From: Hydrogenovibrio sp. JE_KL2
GTDB taxonomy: Bacteria > Pseudomonadota > Gammaproteobacteria > Thiomicrospirales > Thiomicrospiraceae
Assembly (NCBI RefSeq): GCF_009296185.1
Contig: NZ_WBJR01000004.1
Span: 62,001 to 126,000 of the forward strand
Length of the DNA stretch: 64,000 nt
Direction of reading: 5' to 3'
Both the position numbers and the translations under genes were made by a program. Every line of letters starts with the position of its first letter. Within the stretch, counting starts at the first letter, position 1. The notes under the pieces were generated by a model. The model worked only from the letters and a program-made list of their open reading frames with translations. It was not told the origin of the DNA and ran no database searches. Of the stretch, positions 7,968 through 20,406 are shown piece after piece.

Positions 7968-9482
7968 TTATAATTTTGACGTTGTCGCTTGAATCAAAAG
8001 ATTCTCGACAGAAGTATGCATCACATCAATGACTGGCGCTGGGTAGATACCTAGCAAAATAACTGCAACAGCCAATGTTGCCATGATTGCAAATTCACGT
8101 GCATTTAAGTCTTTTAGCTGGGCAACATTGTCATTGGAAACCGGACCAAAGAAAACGCGTTTTACCATCCATAGCGTATAGGCTGCTCCGATAATCAAAG
8201 TGGACGCTGCAACAATACCGTACCAAGGATTCGCCTTGAAGGATGAAAGGATAACCATGAACTCACCCACGAAACCTGATGTACCTGGAAGACCGGCATT
8301 TGCCATTGCAAACAATACCGCAAAGAAACCAAACCATGGCATGGTGTTAACCACACCGCCATAAGCACTGATTTCACGCGTATGCATACGGTCATAAAGC
8401 ACACCAATCATCAAGAACATCGCCCCTGAAATGAAACCATGCGAAATCATCTGGATCATGGCCCCTTCCATACCGATCATAGAGCCTTGTGTGGACTGAG
8501 TGTTTTGCAAGATATCGAATACCAAGAACATCCCAAGTGTGACGAAGCCCATGTGCGAGATTGAGGAGTAAGCAACCAGTTTTTTCATGTCTGATTGAAC
8601 CATTGCAACCAAACCGATATAGAAAATAGCAATCAATGAAAGTGCAATCACTAACCAGTCAAGCGCCATAGATGCATCTGGCGTAATAGGTAAGCTGAAA
8701 CGAACGAAACCATAGCCCCCCATTTTCAGCATGATAGCAGCCAGTACAACAGAACCTGCTGTAGGTGCCTGTACGTGAGCATCCGGCAACCAAGTATGCA
8801 CGGGGAACATTGGCACTTTAACGGCGAATGCAATCAAGAACGCCAAGAAAATCAAAATCTGTGCTGTCATGCCTAGGTGCATGGCTTGGAAATCCAGAAT
8901 AGAGAAGCTTCCTGACTGGAAATACATGTATAAGAAGCCGACCAACATGAATACCGAACCGAAGAAGGTATATAGGAAGAACTTGATCGTCGCGTAAACA
9001 CGATTTGGTCCACCCCACTTACCGATAACGATAAACATCGGAATCAACAATGCTTCCCAGAACACATAGAACAAGATACCGTCAAGCGCAACAAACACAC
9101 CAATCATCAGGCCTTGCATAATCATGAAAGCACCCATGTATTGCTCGACGCGCTCTTTAATCACTTCCCATGCGGAAGCAACAACCAAGATTTGAGTGAA
9201 GGTCGTCAACAACACCAATGGCATTGAAAGCCCGTCAACACCAAGGTAGTACTGGATGTTGAATTGAGAAATCCAACTGGTTCTTTCAACAAACTGCATT
9301 GCTGCCGTTGTTTTATCAAATTCCAACCAAAGTGGTAATGAAGCAAGAAAAGTCAGTACCGAAACGATTAATGCAATCCATTTTGCAAGTTGGTCTCTAT
9401 CTCGACCAACAAACAAAACAATCAACCCACCAATAATAGGTAACCAAATCAGGGTACTTAAAATAGGAAAACCAAATATCAT
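7968..9482 (-). CDS. nuoM: NADH-quinone oxidoreductase subunit M
   Basis: 504 residues, about 14 membrane helices. Second antiporter-like proton-pumping subunit. The conserved channel glutamate region (FVFWEALLIPMFIVIG, seen as FYVFWEALL) and the lysine segment AFAVKVPMFPVHTWLPDAHV are present. Complete, 27 bp after nuoL. Acts in the inner membrane arm of complex I. Confidence 0.97.
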   Translation of the reverse strand: MIFGFPILSTLIWLPIIGGLIVLFVGRDRDQLAKWIALIVSVLTFLASLPLWLEFDKTTAAMQFVERTSWISQFNIQYYLGVDGLSMPLVLLTTFTQILVVASAWEVIKERVEQYMGAFMIMQGLMIGVFVALDGILFYVFWEALLIPMFIVIGKWGGPNRVYATIKFFLYTFFGSVFMLVGFLYMYFQSGSFSILDFQAMHLGMTAQILIFLAFLIAFAVKVPMFPVHTWLPDAHVQAPTAGSVVLAAIMLKMGGYGFVRFSLPITPDASMALDWLVIALSLIAIFYIGLVAMVQSDMKKLVAYSSISHMGFVTLGMFLVFDILQNTQSTQGSMIGMEGAMIQMISHGFISGAMFLMIGVLYDRMHTREISAYGGVVNTMPWFGFFAVLFAMANAGLPGTSGFVGEFMVILSSFKANPWYGIVAASTLIIGAAYTLWMVKRVFFGPVSNDNVAQLKDLNAREFAIMATLAVAVILLGIYPAPVIDVMHTSVENLLIQATTSKL

Positions 9483-9509
9483 CTAAAAAATTCCCTTATC
9501 TTCTTATTC

Positions 9510-11486
9510 TTACCACAATACCCAAACGAGCATGCCTAGTAGGCCAAAAATCATTACAAACGCGTAATGGTACATATATCCAGTTTGTGCAGTTCTTAAC
9601 GAAGCTGCCATACCTGCAATTGACGTAAATGTATTGGTAACAATACCGGTATCAATTGTCTTAACATCAATTCCTTTCCAGAAGAACTCACCCAATTTAC
9701 GTGCACCGCCAACAAATACGATTTCATTGAAACGGTCAAACCCATACGCATGTCTCAAAACATAAGCGCCACGGAAACAGGTTGCTTTCAACTTGTCAGT
9801 CAATCCAGGCGCTCTTAGGTATAGGAACCAAGCCAGAACAACACCAGACAAAGCTAGAATCACAGGTAGCGTCGTCAAAGCATGGACAATCATGTCAAAA
9901 GGACCGTTGTAATGATGCGCATAGATTTCACCTAGTACATCATGCTGCGGCAACACATGAATTGCATCCGCAAAATAGCTGCCTGACAATACGCCACCAA
10001 TCAATGGGAAACCGATCAAGACTGAAGGAATCGCCAGCATAATCAACGGTAGTGTCACAACCCAAGGAGATTCCTTGATTTGATGAGTCTTAACATACTC
10101 CGACTCTTCTCCGTGGAAGACAATAAAGAACATTCTGAAACTGTAGAACGCGGTTACGAATACACCGATATAAAGCAGCACTTGCGCATAGCCGGCACCG
10201 AACAGATGAGAATCACCCACTGCCATCAAAATACTGTCTTTCGAGAAGAAACCTGAAAAGCCTGGAAAACCAATTAGCGCCAAGTTACCAATCAAAAGCG
10301 ATACATAAGTGATTGGCATATACTTGCGCAAGCCACCCATCTGACGGATATCTTGAATATGGTGCATCGCGATAATGACGGAACCTGCTGCCAAGAACAA
10401 CAAGGCTTTAAAGAAAGCATGCGTCAATACATGGAACATCCCTGCCGCATAAGCAGACACACCCAATGCCGCCGTCATATAACCCAACTGAGAAAGTGTT
10501 GAATAGGCAACGACACGTTTAATGTCATTTTGAACCATACCCAATAGCCCCATCATAAAGGCTGTTGTCGCACCGACAATCAATACAAAACTCAACGCCA
10601 CTTCAGATAACTCATAAGCTGGAGACAAACGTGCCACCATGAAAATACCTGCTGTTACCATCGTTGCCGCGTGAATCAAAGCAGAAATAGGTGTTGGACC
10701 TTCCATCGACTCTGGAAGCCACACGTGCAAAGGCATCTGTGCAGATTTACCCATGGCGCCGATGAACAACAAAATCGTCATGACAGTAATCATTGACCAT
10801 TCTGTACCAGGGAATAGGCTCATGGTTGTATCTTTGTGCGCAGCAAGACCGTTGAAGAATTCAGTGTAATCCAAGGTATTGAAATACATCACAACAACCG
10901 CGATCCCTAAAATGAAACCGAAGTCTCCAACACGGTTCACAAGGAATGCCTTCAGGTTTGCTTGAATCGCAGACTCGCGCTTCATATAGAAACCGATCAA
11001 AAGGTAAGAAACCAAACCTACTGCTTCCCAACCGAAGAACAACTGCAAGAAGTTGTTTGCCATAACCAATGACAACATTGAGAAGGTAAATAGCGAAATG
11101 TAACTGAAGAAACGCTGATAGTAAGGATTATGATGATCATAGTCTTCATCGTGATCCATATAACCGATTGTATAAACATGAACCATCAAGGATACAAACG
11201 TCACAACCAACATCATGGTTGCCGATAGGCTATCAATCATATAACCGATTTCAAAGCGAATACCATCTGAAACCAACCACGTATAAAGTGAATCGTTATA
11301 AGGAGAGTGTCCTTGCCAAACAAATAGATAGAACACATAAAACGATAGAATCGTCGAGACAGCTACACCAAAAATCGTAATGGTATGCGCACCACGTCGG
11401 CCGATTCGACGGCCGAATAAACCGGCCATCAGGCCACCAAACAACGGTGACAAAAGAATAAGAGTTAAAATGAATTTTAATGCCAT
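9510..11486 (-). CDS. nuoL: NADH-quinone oxidoreductase subunit L
   Basis: 658 residues, the longest and most distal antiporter-like subunit. Contains the conserved [18 protein letters not shown] segment and [35 protein letters not shown]-type core (here [15 protein letters not shown]). The long C-terminal lateral helix is expected from the length and from the extended tail past residue 510. Preceded by nuoK with an 8-bp gap. Confidence 0.97.
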   Translation of the reverse strand: [658 protein letters not shown]

Positions 11487-11494
11487 CTTTAAAA

Positions 11495-11800
11495 TTATCC
11501 CTTCATTGAGCCAAGATCATCAACGTTGATGCTCTTACGATTACGGAAAACCAGCACGATAATGGCAAGGCCAATGGCCGCTTCAGCTGCTGCTACCGTC
11601 ATAATGAAAAATACAAAAATTTGTCCAGTGACATCATTCAAATAATGTGAAAAGGCAACCAAGTTGGTGTTTACAGCTAACAACAACAACTCAATCGACA
11701 TCAAAAGAATAATGATGTTTTTTCGGTTAAGGAAAATACCTGCCATGCTAATCATGAACAAGACAGCTCCAAAAACTAAGTAATCTGAAAGCGCTATCAT
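11495..11800 (-). CDS. nuoK: NADH-quinone oxidoreductase subunit K
   Basis: 101 residues, three membrane helices, full length. Conserved buried glutamates are seen in the second and third helices ([17 protein letters not shown] and [13 protein letters not shown]), which form part of the membrane proton path. Start overlaps the nuoJ stop by 4 bp, which suggests translational coupling. Confidence 0.96.
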   Translation of the reverse strand: MIALSDYLVFGAVLFMISMAGIFLNRKNIIILLMSIELLLLAVNTNLVAFSHYLNDVTGQIFVFFIMTVAAAEAAIGLAIIVLVFRNRKSINVDDLGSMKG

Positions 11801-12438
11801 TCGTCTTTTCCTTCTTCTTTTTTCACGTCTGCTTCAACCACCGCATCCATTTTGACCATACGGAAACGATCTTCAGCACGCACTTTAACCTGTTTATCAA
11901 TATCCTGATACAAGACTTCTGTTGTAGGGCGACGACGAAGCGTTAATGTAATTGCCGCAATAATACCGACTAACAGCAAAACAGCGGCAAGGATGAATGC
12001 GTATGCATGTGTTGTATACAAAGGCACTGCGATAGCTTTGGTGTTGCTGTAATTTGCGCCAAACTCTTGTGGCGAAGGATAGTGCGACAAACCGAATCTG
12101 TCTGGCCCTAACACCAAGTACATCAAGGCGAAAATGGCAATCGATACTAACACACCCAAAGGTAAGTAACGCGTAAACCCTTCTTTAATTTGGGCTACGT
12201 TGATATCCAGCATCATCACCACAAATAGGAATAAAACCATTACCGCGCCGACGTAAACCAGGATCAAGACTAAACCAAGGAACTCCGCCTGTGCCGTCAA
12301 CCAAACACCTGCCGTAGAGATGAAAGCCAACACCAGCCATAACGCTGCCTTAACAGGGTTTTTGACACTAATCATCATCAACCCTGAAATCGCCGCAATA
12401 CCGGCCAATACATAAAAAATAAATTGTAAAAATGTCAT
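11797..12438 (-). CDS. nuoJ: NADH-quinone oxidoreductase subunit J
   Basis: 213 residues from the ATG at 12438 ([18 protein letters not shown]), with five membrane helices and a charged cytoplasmic tail. An upstream in-frame start at 12522 would add 28 polar residues that overlap nuoI and are not family-like, so the shorter start is used. The third helix region ([24 protein letters not shown]) is the conserved pi-bulge segment. Complex I membrane arm. Confidence 0.95.
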   Translation of the reverse strand: MTFLQFIFYVLAGIAAISGLMMISVKNPVKAALWLVLAFISTAGVWLTAQAEFLGLVLILVYVGAVMVLFLFVVMMLDINVAQIKEGFTRYLPLGVLVSIAIFALMYLVLGPDRFGLSHYPSPQEFGANYSNTKAIAVPLYTTHAYAFILAAVLLLVGIIAAITLTLRRRPTTEVLYQDIDKQVKVRAEDRFRMVKMDAVVEADVKKEEGKDE

Positions 12439-12460
12439 CGAATGTCTCTCTTGGTCTACA

Positions 12461-12952
12461 TTAACGGTACTTAGCGTCTGCTGCTCTATCAGCAGCAATT
12501 TGCGCTTCGTGCTTATCACCAAAAGCCAACAGCTTTTCTTTTGTCATAATATGAGGCCCTCTTTCGTGGAACTCATACTCAAAAACACGCGTTTCTACAA
12601 TCGCATCTACTGGGCAGGCTTCTTCGCAGAAACCACAGTAAATACACTTAAACATATCAATGTCGTATTGCGTTGTACGACGTGAACCATCTTCTCTTTC
12701 TTCTGACTCGATGGTAATGGCATTCGCAGGGCAAACCGCTTCACACAATTTACACGCGATACAACGCTCTTCACCATTCTCATAACGTCGAAGCGCATGA
12801 TGACCTCTAAAACGAGGAGAAAGTGGTGTTTTTTCTTCTGGGTAACGAACGGTAATTTTCTTTTTGAAAAGGTATTTACCTGTTACTGCCAAGCCTTTGA
12901 ATAGTTCAATCAATCCAAAGGTTTTAACTTGATGTTTTAAAAATGCAATCAT
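12461..12952 (-). CDS. nuoI: NADH-quinone oxidoreductase subunit I
   Basis: 163 residues. Two 4Fe-4S ferredoxin motifs, [12 protein letters not shown] and [12 protein letters not shown], hold clusters N6a and N6b that pass electrons from NuoG to NuoB. The basic amphipathic N-terminus anchors the peripheral arm to the membrane. Lies between nuoH and nuoJ, as usual. Confidence 0.97.
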   Translation of the reverse strand: MIAFLKHQVKTFGLIELFKGLAVTGKYLFKKKITVRYPEEKTPLSPRFRGHHALRRYENGEERCIACKLCEAVCPANAITIESEEREDGSRRTTQYDIDMFKCIYCGFCEEACPVDAIVETRVFEYEFHERGPHIMTKEKLLAFGDKHEAQIAADRAADAKYR

Positions 12953-12964
12953 GATGAACCTCTA

Positions 12965-14029
12965 TTAATTGAACCAAGGGCCAAGTTTGACGTATTCCAT
13001 GATCATCACAACGAACACCCATACGATTGTCACTGGAATCAAAACTTTCCAGCCCAGACGCATGATTTGGTCGTAGCGATAACGTGGGAAAGTCGCACGG
13101 AACCACAAGAACAAGAATAATAAGAAGGCAACCTTAGCAAACAACCAGATAAATCCAGGAATCCAACCAAAAACTGCTTCCAACCCCGGAATACCATCAA
13201 ATGGAGATAACCAACCACCAAGGAACATAATCGCCGTCATAAAGGAGATCAGAATCATCATCGAATATTCCGCTAGGAAGAATACGGCGAATGCCATACC
13301 AGAATATTCAACGTGGAAACCAGCAACGATTTCAGATTCCCCTTCCGCAACGTCAAACGGCGCACGGTTGGTTTCAGCCAAACCGGAAATGAAGTAAACG
13401 AAGAACATTGGTAGTAATGGAATCCAGTACCAATGCCAAATACCGCCCTTCTGTCCATTAACGATGTCTGTCAGGTTCATACTGTCAGCAACCATCAATA
13501 CCGTTACCAACGCGAAGCCCATCGCGATTTCATAGGAAATCTTCTGTGCAGATGCACGAAGTGCACCAAGGAATGCATACTTAGAGTTGGATGCCCAACC
13601 AGAAATAACAATCCCGTAAACACCAATAGACGCCACGGCCAATACATAAAGTACCCCTGCGTTAATGTTAGCGACCACGACACCATTCGCATCAAACGGG
13701 ATAACTGCCCAAGCGGCTACCGCAGGCGCAATTGCCAAAACTGGCGCGATAATAAACAGGTACTTGTTAGATTGGCTAGGGATAACCACTTCTTTAGTCA
13801 AGGCTTTAACCGCATCCGCAATCGGTTGCAACCAACCACCCGGACCGACTCGGTTTGGCCCCATACGAACTTGCATATAACCGATGACTTTACGCTCGGC
13901 ATAAGTCAACCATGCAACCGTAATCATGACCGGCATGATAACAACGACAGCTTGGATCAATAGCGTAATCAAGACGGCTAGCCAGTCATACATGAAAGAA
14001 GATAGCCAAGCTTGTAATGAATCAAACAT
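12965..14029 (-). CDS. nuoH: NADH-quinone oxidoreductase subunit H
   Basis: 354 residues, eight membrane helices. Subunit that forms the quinone chamber with NuoB and NuoD. The signatures [22 protein letters not shown] near the N-terminus and the acidic loop [26 protein letters not shown] (split here to keep short: [15 protein letters not shown]) are intact. 14 bp after nuoG. Confidence 0.97.
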   Translation of the reverse strand: MFDSLQAWLSSFMYDWLAVLITLLIQAVVVIMPVMITVAWLTYAERKVIGYMQVRMGPNRVGPGGWLQPIADAVKALTKEVVIPSQSNKYLFIIAPVLAIAPAVAAWAVIPFDANGVVVANINAGVLYVLAVASIGVYGIVISGWASNSKYAFLGALRASAQKISYEIAMGFALVTVLMVADSMNLTDIVNGQKGGIWHWYWIPLLPMFFVYFISGLAETNRAPFDVAEGESEIVAGFHVEYSGMAFAVFFLAEYSMMILISFMTAIMFLGGWLSPFDGIPGLEAVFGWIPGFIWLFAKVAFLLFLFLWFRATFPRYRYDQIMRLGWKVLIPVTIVWVFVVMIMEYVKLGPWFN

Positions 14030-14043
14030 AATGACAAATCTCC

Positions 14044-16134
14044 TTAATTAGATGCTGAAGCATCAGGGGTTGCTTGCAAAGATGGCGAACGGCGCACCAA
14101 TGCATCTACCGAATAAATCGAAACCAGCGGCGTAGGGATTAAGCTTGCTTCATCATTGTTCAACGACAATGCAGCATAATCGGCACTCGGCATTTCTGAA
14201 TCCAGTACTTCAGCCAACACTTGATTAGAATGGGTTTGCTCAAAACCTTCCAACTCGAACATGTTGCCCAATACACGGAAGATTTTCCAAGCAGGCTTGG
14301 CTTCACCTTGAGGTTCAACTGCCATCTTGAATGACTGCTTCACGCCAGTAGCATTAACAAAAGTGCCAGCCGTTTCAGCAAATGTTGCGATCGGTAACAT
14401 GACATCGGCATAACCACGCTGTGCTTCCGTATCGAAGGCTGTCAATGAAACTACAAAGTCCGCAGACTGCATCGCTTGAAGCGCCATGTTTCCATCTTGA
14501 ACATCATGTTCAGGTTCAATGCCCAAATTGATGAAAGTCTTCAAGTTGTTTGACAACATTTCTACGGTGTTCAAACCACCTTCTTTTGGCATAAAACCAG
14601 TTAGCTGTGCACCCACATCGTTTGCAGCCATTGGCAAGATGCTGAAGGTTGCTTGAGTGGCTTTAGCGATATCATCACACAACTTAACGAGTTGTGAATA
14701 ACGCGCGTCCATTTGCGCAATTTGTCCCAGCATAATTGCTGATGAGTTGTTGTGCAAATGCGTCGCAATGTCTTTATGTGCATCGGTTACTTCAACTGAA
14801 GAAAGATAATCTGGAACATTTCCTGCCATTGACGTCGCAGCTTTTGCAACAGCTTTCAACTCGGCTAGCAGATCTTCATTAGCCAACGTTTCAACATCAT
14901 AGTTGAACTTAAAGTCTTGAGGGTTCACCGCAAATACCTTCGCGCCGGACAACTGAGCTTTACGCACACGGTGGTTCAGCATTGGCAATTCTTTTCTTAA
15001 GAAACTGCCAACCAGAAGCACAGATTTCAAAGACTCCACTTCTTCCAAAGAATGATTTAGCTTAGACCCAACCTGGCAGATTTTATCCATTGAGAAATCG
15101 ATTTGTCTCAATCGGTGGTCTAGGTTACGAATACCTAATCCTCTCGCCAACTTTTGCAATAAGTGCAATTCTTCTAATGTAGAAGATGGAGAAGCCAATA
15201 CACCAATGTCATTTGGTTCAGCCAAACGTGATTTTAGAGAATCAACGACAAATTCCAGTGCCGTTTCCCAGTCAACTTTCTTCCATTGACCGTTCTTTTT
15301 AATCATAGGAGTCGTTAGACGATCTTCACTATTAATCCCTTCATATGAGAAGCGATCACGGTCAGAAATCCACACTTCGTTGATAGCTTCGTTTTCATCA
15401 GGAACAACACGAAGCACTTTGTTGTTTTTAGAATGGATAATGATGTTAGAGCCGATACTGTCGTGAGGTGCAATAGACTTATGAGATTTCAACTCCCATG
15501 GTCTAGCAGAATAGCGGAATGGCTTAGAGGTCAATGCACCTACTGGACACAAATCAATCATGTTCCCGGACATTTCAGAAGAAACCGATTTCTCAATGTA
15601 GGTACCGATTTCCATCCACTCACTACGCCCGGTAGCCCCTAGTTCCATAATCCCGCCAATCTCTTGGCCGAAACGAACACAACGTGTGCAGTGAATACAA
15701 CGTGTCATATCGGTATGGATAAGCGATCCAATATTTTTATCACCTAGAATACGCTTCGCTTCTGTATATTTAGAAACATCATCGCCATATTCCATTGCCA
15801 CATCTTGTAGCTCACACTCACCACCTTGGTCACAGATCGGACAATCCAATGGGTGGTTGATCAACAAGAACTCCATGACTGATTTTTGTGCCGCAACTGC
15901 CTTAGAGGATTTGGTAAAAACCTTCATCCCATCCGTTACAGGGGTTGCACAAGCAGGCAAAGCCTTAGGCGCACCTTCAACTTCAACCAAACACATACGG
16001 CAGTTTGCCGCGATGGATAGCTTCTTGTGGTAACAAAAACGCGGAATAGAAATCTGAGCATCGTCAGCAACATCAATAAGCATGTCGCCTTCACGAGCTT
16101 CAACAACTTGTCCGTTTATCTCAATTTTAACCAT
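14044..16134 (-). CDS. nuoG: NADH-quinone oxidoreductase subunit G, short form
   Basis: 696 residues, shorter than the about 900-residue E. coli form and close to the mitochondrial 75-kDa type. N-terminal ferredoxin domain with Cys near 34, 45, 48 and 62 (cluster N1b), then [18 protein letters not shown] (N5) and CIHCTRC...CPVGAL (N4). The following molybdopterin-like domain has no Cys cluster at its start ([18 protein letters not shown]), so the extra N7 cluster of some bacteria is absent. The C-terminal domain lost its cofactor in this family. It contains motif copy 15067-15084. Confidence 0.95.
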   Translation of the reverse strand: MVKIEINGQVVEAREGDMLIDVADDAQISIPRFCYHKKLSIAANCRMCLVEVEGAPKALPACATPVTDGMKVFTKSSKAVAAQKSVMEFLLINHPLDCPICDQGGECELQDVAMEYGDDVSKYTEAKRILGDKNIGSLIHTDMTRCIHCTRCVRFGQEIGGIMELGATGRSEWMEIGTYIEKSVSSEMSGNMIDLCPVGALTSKPFRYSARPWELKSHKSIAPHDSIGSNIIIHSKNNKVLRVVPDENEAINEVWISDRDRFSYEGINSEDRLTTPMIKKNGQWKKVDWETALEFVVDSLKSRLAEPNDIGVLASPSSTLEELHLLQKLARGLGIRNLDHRLRQIDFSMDKICQVGSKLNHSLEEVESLKSVLLVGSFLRKELPMLNHRVRKAQLSGAKVFAVNPQDFKFNYDVETLANEDLLAELKAVAKAATSMAGNVPDYLSSVEVTDAHKDIATHLHNNSSAIMLGQIAQMDARYSQLVKLCDDIAKATQATFSILPMAANDVGAQLTGFMPKEGGLNTVEMLSNNLKTFINLGIEPEHDVQDGNMALQAMQSADFVVSLTAFDTEAQRGYADVMLPIATFAETAGTFVNATGVKQSFKMAVEPQGEAKPAWKIFRVLGNMFELEGFEQTHSNQVLAEVLDSEMPSADYAALSLNNDEASLIPTPLVSIYSVDALVRRSPSLQATPDASASN
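15067..15084 (-). repeat. Dispersed 18-mer motif, copy 5 (in nuoG)
   Basis: Minus-strand AAAATCTGCCAGGTTGGG, perfect with G at the variable position, followed by T. Read in nuoG as K-I-C-Q-V-G, a different frame from the other copies. Confidence 0.95.
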
Positions 16135-16185
16135 AATTAAAACCTAAATTTGGAACCTGTATAAGGAGTCCTGTCACTGGTTGGC

Positions 16186-17469
16186 TTAAGCTCTATCAAA
16201 GATGCTGCAACCGTGCTCAATGTAATGACGGAACTCGTGTTCGTAATGATCTAAGAAGCTACCGACTGGTATCGCCGCAGCATCACCCAAACCACAAATT
16301 ACGCGTCCCATAATTTTTCCTGAAACATCTTTTAATAATTCGATGTCCTCTGGTCTACCTTTGCCTTGTCTGATACGGTGAACGACTCGATACATCCAAC
16401 CAGTACCTTCACGACATGGCGTACATTGCCCGCATGATTCTTCATAGTAGAACCATGTCAAACGCTCTAGTGCGCGAACCATATCTGTTTGATCATCCAT
16501 AATGATCACAGACCCAGCCCCTAGGAAAGAACCTGCTTTCGCAATAGAGTCATAATCCATATTCATTTCCAGCGCTTTTTCTGCTGGAAGCACGGCAGTT
16601 GAAGAACCACCAGGAATCACTGCTTTCAGTTTGCGCCCTTTCCAAACACCACCCGCCAACGCTAACAAGTCTTTAAATGGTGTTCCCATTCGAACTTCAA
16701 AGTTTCCAGGGTTATTGATATGCCCAGAAACTGAATAACACTTGGTTCCACCTGCATTAGGTGCACCGATATCTGCAAACCAGTCACCACCTTTCGCTAA
16801 GATCATTGGGATCGAAGCCAGTGTCTCAGTATTGTTAATCGTGGTCGGCTTACCATACAAACCGTAGCTCGCTGGGAAAGGTGGCTTAAAGCGTGGCTGA
16901 CCCTTCTTACCTTCAATAGACTCAATCAGAGCCGTTTCTTCACCACAAATATAAGCGCCAGCGCCCAAGTGTGTGTAAAGATCAAAATCAAAACCTGAAC
17001 CGAGAATATTCTTGCCAAGTAGTCCTGCTTCTCTTGCTTGGTTTATAGCATTGTCAAAACGCTTGTATGGCTCCCAGAACTCACCACGGATATAGTTGTA
17101 TCCAGCGCAGGCACCGATCACGTAACCGGCAATCATCATCCCTTCAACCAACTGGTGAGGGTTATAGCGCATAATGTCGCGGTCTTTAAAGGTTCCTGGC
17201 TCACCTTCATCCGAATTACATAGAATGTACTTAGGACCCGGTGCATTACGGTTCATAAAGCTCCACTTCAAACCTGTAGGAAAACCTGCACCACCACGCC
17301 CACGAATACCGGAAGTTTTCACTTCATCAATAATCTCTTGAGGAGTAATCTCACCTGCTAAGACTTTTTTCCATACCTCGTAACCACCATTGGCAACATA
17401 GGTATCAATATCCCATGAGTTTTCTAAATGATTTAAACGGTAACAATTTTCATTCTGTGGAATCATCAC
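16186..17469 (-). CDS. nuoF: NADH-quinone oxidoreductase subunit F
   Basis: 427 residues. NADH-oxidising flavoprotein of complex I. Contains the NADH/FMN glycine-rich segment [13 protein letters not shown] (about 57-69), a second FMN loop ([18 protein letters not shown]), and the N3 cluster motif [10 protein letters not shown] (about 348-357) with a later Cys (ICGLGD). The start directly abuts the nuoE stop with no gap. Confidence 0.97.
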   Translation of the reverse strand: MMIPQNENCYRLNHLENSWDIDTYVANGGYEVWKKVLAGEITPQEIIDEVKTSGIRGRGGAGFPTGLKWSFMNRNAPGPKYILCNSDEGEPGTFKDRDIMRYNPHQLVEGMMIAGYVIGACAGYNYIRGEFWEPYKRFDNAINQAREAGLLGKNILGSGFDFDLYTHLGAGAYICGEETALIESIEGKKGQPRFKPPFPASYGLYGKPTTINNTETLASIPMILAKGGDWFADIGAPNAGGTKCYSVSGHINNPGNFEVRMGTPFKDLLALAGGVWKGRKLKAVIPGGSSTAVLPAEKALEMNMDYDSIAKAGSFLGAGSVIIMDDQTDMVRALERLTWFYYEESCGQCTPCREGTGWMYRVVHRIRQGKGRPEDIELLKDVSGKIMGRVICGLGDAAAIPVGSFLDHYEHEFRHYIEHGCSIFDRA

Positions 17470-17961
17470 TTACTCCAATCCGTCTAAAATTTCATCAAGT
17501 GATTCTTCGGTAAGATTTTCATAATATTCTTTTCCGAGCATCATCATTGGAGCGCCTCCACAGGCACCTAAACACTCAACTTTTTTAATTGAGAATTTTC
17601 CGTCAGGTGTCACTTCTCCCACGCCAACACCTAACTTTTTCTCTAGGTGTTCTAGAATCTCATCACTTCCACGCAACATGCACGAAATGTTGGTACACAA
17701 ACAAATCTTGTGTCTACCAACCGGCTTATGCTCATACATAGAGTAAAAAGTTGCTACTTCATAAACGGCAATTGGTGTCATTTCAAGATAGTCTGCAACT
17801 TGATCCATTAGTTCAGTGGTCAAGCTTCCGCCACTCACTTCTTGAACGATTCTCAGCGCAGGCATAACCGCAGACTGTTTTTGATCTTCTGGGTAATGTG
17901 AAACCCAGCGATCAATACGCTCTTTCACTTCACCTTGAATAACATTCGCTGTTGCGCTCAT
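17470..17961 (-). CDS. nuoE: NADH-quinone oxidoreductase subunit E
   Basis: 163 residues. Thioredoxin-like 2Fe-2S subunit (cluster N1a). Ligand pairs CTNISC and CLGAC are seen around 88-93 and 129-133. The N-terminal helical part ([25 protein letters not shown]) is typical. Overlaps nuoD by 4 bp upstream and abuts nuoF downstream. Confidence 0.96.
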   Translation of the reverse strand: MSATANVIQGEVKERIDRWVSHYPEDQKQSAVMPALRIVQEVSGGSLTTELMDQVADYLEMTPIAVYEVATFYSMYEHKPVGRHKICLCTNISCMLRGSDEILEHLEKKLGVGVGEVTPDGKFSIKKVECLGACGGAPMMMLGKEYYENLTEESLDEILDGLE

Positions 17962-19211
17962 CGGTCAATCTCCCCAAATACGATATCTTGCGTTCCGATA
18001 ATAGAAACGACATCGGCAATCATGTGGCCTTTTGCCATTTCATCAAGCGAAGCCAAGTGAGCAAACCCTGGTGCCTTAACTTTTAGTCGGTAAGGTTTGT
18101 TCGCACCATCGGACACCATGTAAATACCGAATTCACCTTTTGGGTGTTCTACAGCGGTATAACTTTCACCCGCTGGTACCGCATAACCTTCGGTAAACAA
18201 CTTGAAGTGGTGAATCAATGCTTCCATATTGGACTTGGCTTCTTCACGAGAAGGTGGTGCAACTTTATGATCGCTAGTCATGACTGGGCCTGGATTCTTC
18301 TTCAACCAGTCAACACATTGCTTAATGATTTTGTTTGATTCACGCATTTCTGCAACGCGAACCAAATAGCGGTCATAACAATCTCCTGTCACGCCTACTG
18401 GGATGTCAAAATCCATTTTGTCATAGACTTCATATGGCTGTTTCTTACGCAAATCCCAAGCGATACCAGAACCGCGTAACATAGGTCCTGTAAACCCTAG
18501 TTGCAACGCTCTTTCTGGAGAAACGATTCCGATATCTACCGTTCTTTGTTTCCAGATACGGTTATCGGTCAATAATGTTTCATACTCGTCAACATAACCC
18601 GGAAAACGCTGTGTAAAGGCTTCAATAAAATCCAACAATGAACCTTCACGAGTTTCGTTCAACTTATCCAGCTTTTTGCCGGAATGCCATTTTGAAGCTT
18701 CATATTTAGCCATAGTATCCGGCAAGTCACGGTATACCCCACCTGGTCGATAATAGGTTGCGTGCATACGCGCACCGGAAACCGCTTCATAACAATCCAT
18801 TAAGTCTTCACGCTCACGGAAGGCATAAAGGAAAACGGTCATCGCACCAATATCCAACGCGTGTGCACCCAACCACATAAGGTGGTTCAATATACGAGTG
18901 ATTTCGTCGAACATCACACGGATGTATTGCGCACGCTCAGGCACTTCAACACCAATCATCTTTTCAATCGCCATCACATAAGCATGCTCATTGGACATCA
19001 TAGAAACATAGTCCAAACGATCCATATATCCAATTGACTGATTGTAAGGTTTATATTCCGCTAACTTCTCAGTACCTCGATGTAGTAGGCCAATATGAGG
19101 ATCAGAACGCACAATCGTTTCACCGTCCAGCTCAAGAACCAAGCGCAATACACCGTGCGCAGATGGATGCTGTGGACCGAAGTTAAGCGTATAGTTTCGA
19201 ATTTCAGACAT
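17958..19211 (-). CDS. nuoD: NADH-quinone oxidoreductase subunit D
   Basis: 417 residues, related to hydrogenase large subunits. Forms the quinone head-group site with NuoB. The N-terminal [13 protein letters not shown] loop, with the quinone-ligand His, and the LHRGTEKL segment are intact. The hydrogenase nickel cysteines are absent, as expected. Separate from nuoC (19-bp gap), not fused as in E. coli. Confidence 0.97.
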   Translation of the reverse strand: MSEIRNYTLNFGPQHPSAHGVLRLVLELDGETIVRSDPHIGLLHRGTEKLAEYKPYNQSIGYMDRLDYVSMMSNEHAYVMAIEKMIGVEVPERAQYIRVMFDEITRILNHLMWLGAHALDIGAMTVFLYAFREREDLMDCYEAVSGARMHATYYRPGGVYRDLPDTMAKYEASKWHSGKKLDKLNETREGSLLDFIEAFTQRFPGYVDEYETLLTDNRIWKQRTVDIGIVSPERALQLGFTGPMLRGSGIAWDLRKKQPYEVYDKMDFDIPVGVTGDCYDRYLVRVAEMRESNKIIKQCVDWLKKNPGPVMTSDHKVAPPSREEAKSNMEALIHHFKLFTEGYAVPAGESYTAVEHPKGEFGIYMVSDGANKPYRLKVKAPGFAHLASLDEMAKGHMIADVVSIIGTQDIVFGEIDR

Positions 19212-19230
19212 AATGCTTTCCTAATTTCCT

Positions 19231-19899
19231 CTAAGCCGTCTTATCTTCGCGAATTACGCGTGGAACATTAACACGGTTTTCAATTTCGACTGGTTCATAA
19301 ACAACGCGCCCTTTTTCAGAGTCATAGCGCATTTCAACATGACCGGTAAGTGGGAAGTCTTTTCTCAAAGGGTGTCCCACAAAACCATAGTCAGTCAAAA
19401 TTCTTCTTAAATCTGGATGGCCTTTAAAAACGATACCAAACATATCAAAGACTTCTCTTTCAAACCAGTTGGCTGAATTCCATACTTGCACAATAGAATC
19501 AACGATCGGCATTTGAGTGTCTTCTGGGAACACTTTCACTCGAATTCTATAATTGTGTTCAACCGACAAGAAGTGATAGACAACAGCAAAACGTCTAGAC
19601 ATAAACTGCCCTTCGTCGGAAGAATCTTCTTCATCAAAGTCAAACACACCGCGGCTAAACCCTTTATTTGGTGCCGCCATCGTTTCCCAGTTAGCTTCAC
19701 CGTAGTGAAGATAGTCAACTGCTGTGACATCAATCAACTCGTCAAAGCCCAATTCGTCTCTTAAAGTCAAAAAAGCATCTAACGCTTTTTCTGGCGTCAA
19801 CTCTATCGTCAGTTCATTAAATTGAACCTTCGAGTCAACAACAGCTCCTGCCAGCAATTTGCTGACCTGAGTTTGTAAATCCAGTACCGACTGTTTCAT
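19231..19899 (-). CDS. nuoC: NADH-quinone oxidoreductase subunit C
   Basis: 222 residues, the 30-kDa subunit of the connecting module. The signature [27 protein letters not shown] stretch is present ([20 protein letters not shown]) followed by the proline-rich end that packs on NuoD. It has no cofactor. 30 bp after nuoB. Confidence 0.96.
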   Translation of the reverse strand: MKQSVLDLQTQVSKLLAGAVVDSKVQFNELTIELTPEKALDAFLTLRDELGFDELIDVTAVDYLHYGEANWETMAAPNKGFSRGVFDFDEEDSSDEGQFMSRRFAVVYHFLSVEHNYRIRVKVFPEDTQMPIVDSIVQVWNSANWFEREVFDMFGIVFKGHPDLRRILTDYGFVGHPLRKDFPLTGHVEMRYDSEKGRVVYEPVEIENRVNVPRVIREDKTA

Positions 19900-19929
19900 A
19901 GAAATTTCACTCTTTAAACTCGGGGGAAA

Positions 19930-20406
19930 TTAACGAGCAATGGTATTTGTTCGTTTAATTTTCGCTTGAAGCTGGATAATCCCGTATAACAAAGCTTCTG
20001 CTGTTGGAGGACATCCAGGAACATAGACATCGACAGGCACAATCCTGTCACAACCGCGAACAACTGAATAAGAATAGTGGTAATAACCGCCACCGTTAGC
20101 ACATGATCCCATAGAGATTACCCAACGAGGCTCTGCCATTTGGTCATAAACTTTACGCAATGCTGGTGCCATTTTATTTACCAACGTTCCAGCAACAATC
20201 ATCACATCTGATTGGCGAGGACTTGGTCTAAAAATGATCCCAAAACGGTCCAAATCATAACGTGACGCACCGGCATGCATCATCTCAACCGCGCAACAGG
20301 CCAACCCAAAAGTCATTGGCCACAAGGAACCCGTTCTTGCCCAGTTAATCAGCTTATCTGCGGAAGTAGTAACTACCCCTTCCTTCAAAACGCCTTCTAT
20401 TCCCAT
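19930..20406 (-). CDS. nuoB: NADH-quinone oxidoreductase subunit B
   Basis: 158 residues. Carries the terminal N2 cluster: adjacent cysteines in [13 protein letters not shown] (about 36-37), then GSCANGGG (about 101) and GCPPTAEAL (about 131). It hands electrons to quinone. Its start overlaps the nuoA end by 10 bp. Confidence 0.97.
   Translation of the reverse strand: MGIEGVLKEGVVTTSADKLINWARTGSLWPMTFGLACCAVEMMHAGASRYDLDRFGIIFRPSPRQSDVMIVAGTLVNKMAPALRKVYDQMAEPRWVISMGSCANGGGYYHYSYSVVRGCDRIVPVDVYVPGCPPTAEALLYGIIQLQAKIKRTNTIAR

Noticed and set aside
13433-13963. 176-codon frame on the plus strand inside nuoH
   Set aside because: Antisense to a complete nuoH; no domain or ribosome site.
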